From Epiperipatus broadwayi (Eukaryota; Onychophora; Udeonychophora; Euonychophora; Peripatidae), in contig JAQFVV010000032.1 of NCBI GenBank assembly GCA_028023455.1, forward strand, positions 4,558,392-4,622,391: a stretch of DNA of 64,000 nt, given 5' to 3'. Below the pieces are notes generated by a model, which was given only the letters and a program-made list of their open reading frames with translations, had not been told where the DNA came from and ran no database searches. Position numbers and translations under genes: made by a program. Positions 62,439 through 64,000 of this stretch are shown here, one piece after another. Position 1 is the first letter of the stretch. Each line of letters starts with the position of its first letter.

Positions 62439-62490
<52 letters not shown>

Positions 62491-62520
62491 CTATATATAT
62501 ATATATAAAATATATATATA
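62439..62520. repeat. Imperfect (TA)n microsatellite
   Basis: About 40 TA units with small interruptions near 62489-62492 and 62507-62511. Confidence 0.95.
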
Positions 62521-62792
62521 AACATAACTTTACTGTATGAAATGAATTTCAAATTTCTATTCCATATATAATGTGATTATAATTAATAGATAAACTGTTA
62601 ACATTAAAATTCAGAATTCATGGGATTTGAGTTGATGATGTTTGTTTCCATTATGTTTTTTGAATTTAATGGAGGTTGAAGAGGGTTAAGGAATTAACCA
62701 AAAGTACTTCTGCAGGTTGAAAGACTGTATATAATAGTTAATTACCATTATATTTATTATTTTTATTATTACAATAGTTTTTAATTAATGAA

Positions 62793-62876
62793 CATTATAT
62801 ATATATATATTGGGTTATGTCATGTATTATTTTGCATTATATATATATATATTGGGTTATGTCATGTATTATTTTG
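62793..62876. repeat. Tandem duplication, 42 bp x 2
   Basis: The unit CATTA(TA)nTTGGGTTATGTCATGTATTA continues to TTTTG and is present twice, identically (62793-62834 and 62835-62876). Confidence 0.9.
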
Positions 62877-62919
62877 CAATTCTTCCCAACATTTCAACAA
62901 AATAACATCCACCATTGTC

Positions 62920-63840
62920 AAGATCAAGTTTTTTTTTTAAAAAAACTGTTAATTGATTTCACATTTATATTAGAAAAAAGATCAAATAAGTAGTCTCCAC
63001 AAGAATAAAATAGATTGTGCTTTATCAGCTTGATTTAATCTAGTCTGCTTTTTAAAATTTCAATCGACTCCCTCGTGATTCTCAAATCATTCTTTTTCAA
63101 ATTGGAAAATATTTTAGCATTATCCAAATCAGTTTTATGACCAACTTCTAAAAAATGTAAAGTAAAAGCTGATATATTTAACTTCTGATTGAAGACATTT
63201 TTATGTTCCTTAATTCTGATATTAATTCATAATGGATTGACCTTCATAGCTTTTTAAGCACTGTAAACATGGAATTTTATAAACCTTGGTATTCCAAAAG
63301 TACTTTGTCTTTAGGTTAATGGAAAAAACATTTTTTGCTAGGGTAAAGTGTAGTCTTTATGTTAAAATTAGATAGTCTTTTGCTGATTTTATCAGTGACT
63401 CCTTTAATATAACATAAAACTACCCTATAACTAGTTTCAATGCTATGGATATATTGTTTTTATTGTAAGCATTAAAAAGTAGAATATTTTTTGTTAGTTC
63501 TATTTCTTCAATAAGATGATCTTTATAAAACAAAAAAAAAATTGCTACAGAAAATATTTGAGTAGGAGAATGTTGAGAATTAAAATTAAGATATGGGTTT
63601 GTATGGGTGGATTTTCTGTAAACCGCTGTTAATGAGAGTCATCATATTTTTTAAAATCAAAATATTTTAAAAATGATTTGTTATTTGCAACTTCCATTGT
63701 AAACATAATATTAGAATATCAATCATTAAGAAAAAACAAGAAGAGAATTCAAGACATTAATACCATAAGGCCATATAACAAATGTTTCAGTAACATTGTT
63801 TATCTCATATTTAATTTTGAATAATGGGATGTTATTTTAT
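62920..63840 (-). pseudogene. Penelope-like element fragment (RT end plus GIY-YIG)
   Basis: The minus strand reads TETFVIWPYG (about 63785-63755, the DDTFxIWxHG block after the catalytic aspartates). Next comes TAVYRKSTHTNPYLNFNS (about 63625-63575), the hallmark Penelope YRKPTxTxxYLxxxSxHP block, followed by SQHSPTQIFSVA. The endonuclease region follows as VYKIPCLQCLKSYEGQS (63290-63240, with YIG altered to YEG). NIRIKEHKNVFNQKL (about 63228) and LDNAKIFSNLKKNDLRITRE (about 63122-63070) complete it. Frame changes and stops are frequent. The protein blocks differ from the element at 50.5 kb, so it is a separate lineage or much older. The upstream RT core is not recognisable. Confidence 0.8.
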
Positions 63841-64000
63841 CAAAATGATGGGAAATAATACAAGATAATACATGTTTAACCTAAAAAATACTCTATTTAC
63901 ATCACATAACCTTAAAAACATTAAATATAATTTATATATACTAATAACTTAAGAATATTAGCATTAAGCATTAGAAATATACTTAACAACTATCTAAAGT
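63841..64000. other. Window end, AT-rich
   Basis: Possibly further Penelope RT sequence (minus strand) running on beyond decay. Nothing legible. Confidence 0.3.

Overview
This 64 kb window looks like intergenic or intronic DNA from an invertebrate animal. It is extremely AT-rich (about a quarter G+C by eye). I found no intact host gene, no operon-like structure, no CRISPR array and no rRNA. What can be recognised is a graveyard of animal transposable elements: RTE-type LINEs, an RTE/CR1-like LINE, a younger APE-type LINE, Penelope-like elements with GIY-YIG endonucleases, a Ty3/Gypsy pol remnant, a hAT (ZBED/SCAND3-like) transposase, a mariner remnant and tRNA-derived SINEs. There are also many microsatellites of (TA)n, (TG)n and (TAA)n. 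This mix fits a lophotrochozoan, arthropod or cnidarian genome; the sequence alone does not settle which.

Layout. 1-2.3 kb: featureless AT-rich DNA. 2.3-4.2 kb: a four-unit inverted repeat (two units forward, two reversed) with an internally deleted mariner inserted in it. 4.2-6.6 kb: two copies of a diverged dispersed repeat, with a third at 61.1 kb. 6.6-14.4 kb: mostly unrecognised, with a less AT-rich patch at 8.6-10.2 kb. 14.44-14.67 kb: a nearly perfect 2 x 106-bp hairpin. 17.7-18.25 kb: an RTE C-terminal remnant on +. 20.3-22.6 kb: a decayed Gypsy pol on -, carrying a tRNA-type SINE with 16-bp target duplications. 22.7-23.1 kb: a long inverted repeat whose loop is tRNA-like. 24.8-25.5 kb: a Penelope C-terminus on +. 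25.9-26.1 kb: a foldback MITE.

28.65-29.8 kb: RTE copy 1. 30.7-36.0 kb: a (TAA)n tract, then an old RTE/CR1-like LINE on - interrupted at 33.34-35.36 kb by a younger LINE with a poly-A tail, 16-bp target duplications and an inverted local filler at its 5' junction. 41.6-42.5 kb: RTE copy 2. 43.1-44.85 kb: hAT transposase pseudogene. 47.25 kb: a second SINE. 48.55 kb: long (TA)n. 50.5-52.0 kb: the best-preserved Penelope element (-). 52.0-57.2 kb: a cluster of a foldback-prone dispersed repeat, several copies head-to-head, with another copy at 29.8 kb. 57.8-58.1 kb: SINE-like. 58.9-59.05 kb: retropepsin-like fragment. 59.8-62.9 kb: palindromic (AT) tracts and short tandem duplications. 62.9-63.85 kb: a further Penelope fragment (-).

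No set of genes here works together. The informative content is the nesting and decay history of the repeats and the unusual number of hairpin-forming structures. Protein matches come from reading translations against remembered family motifs; no database search was possible.
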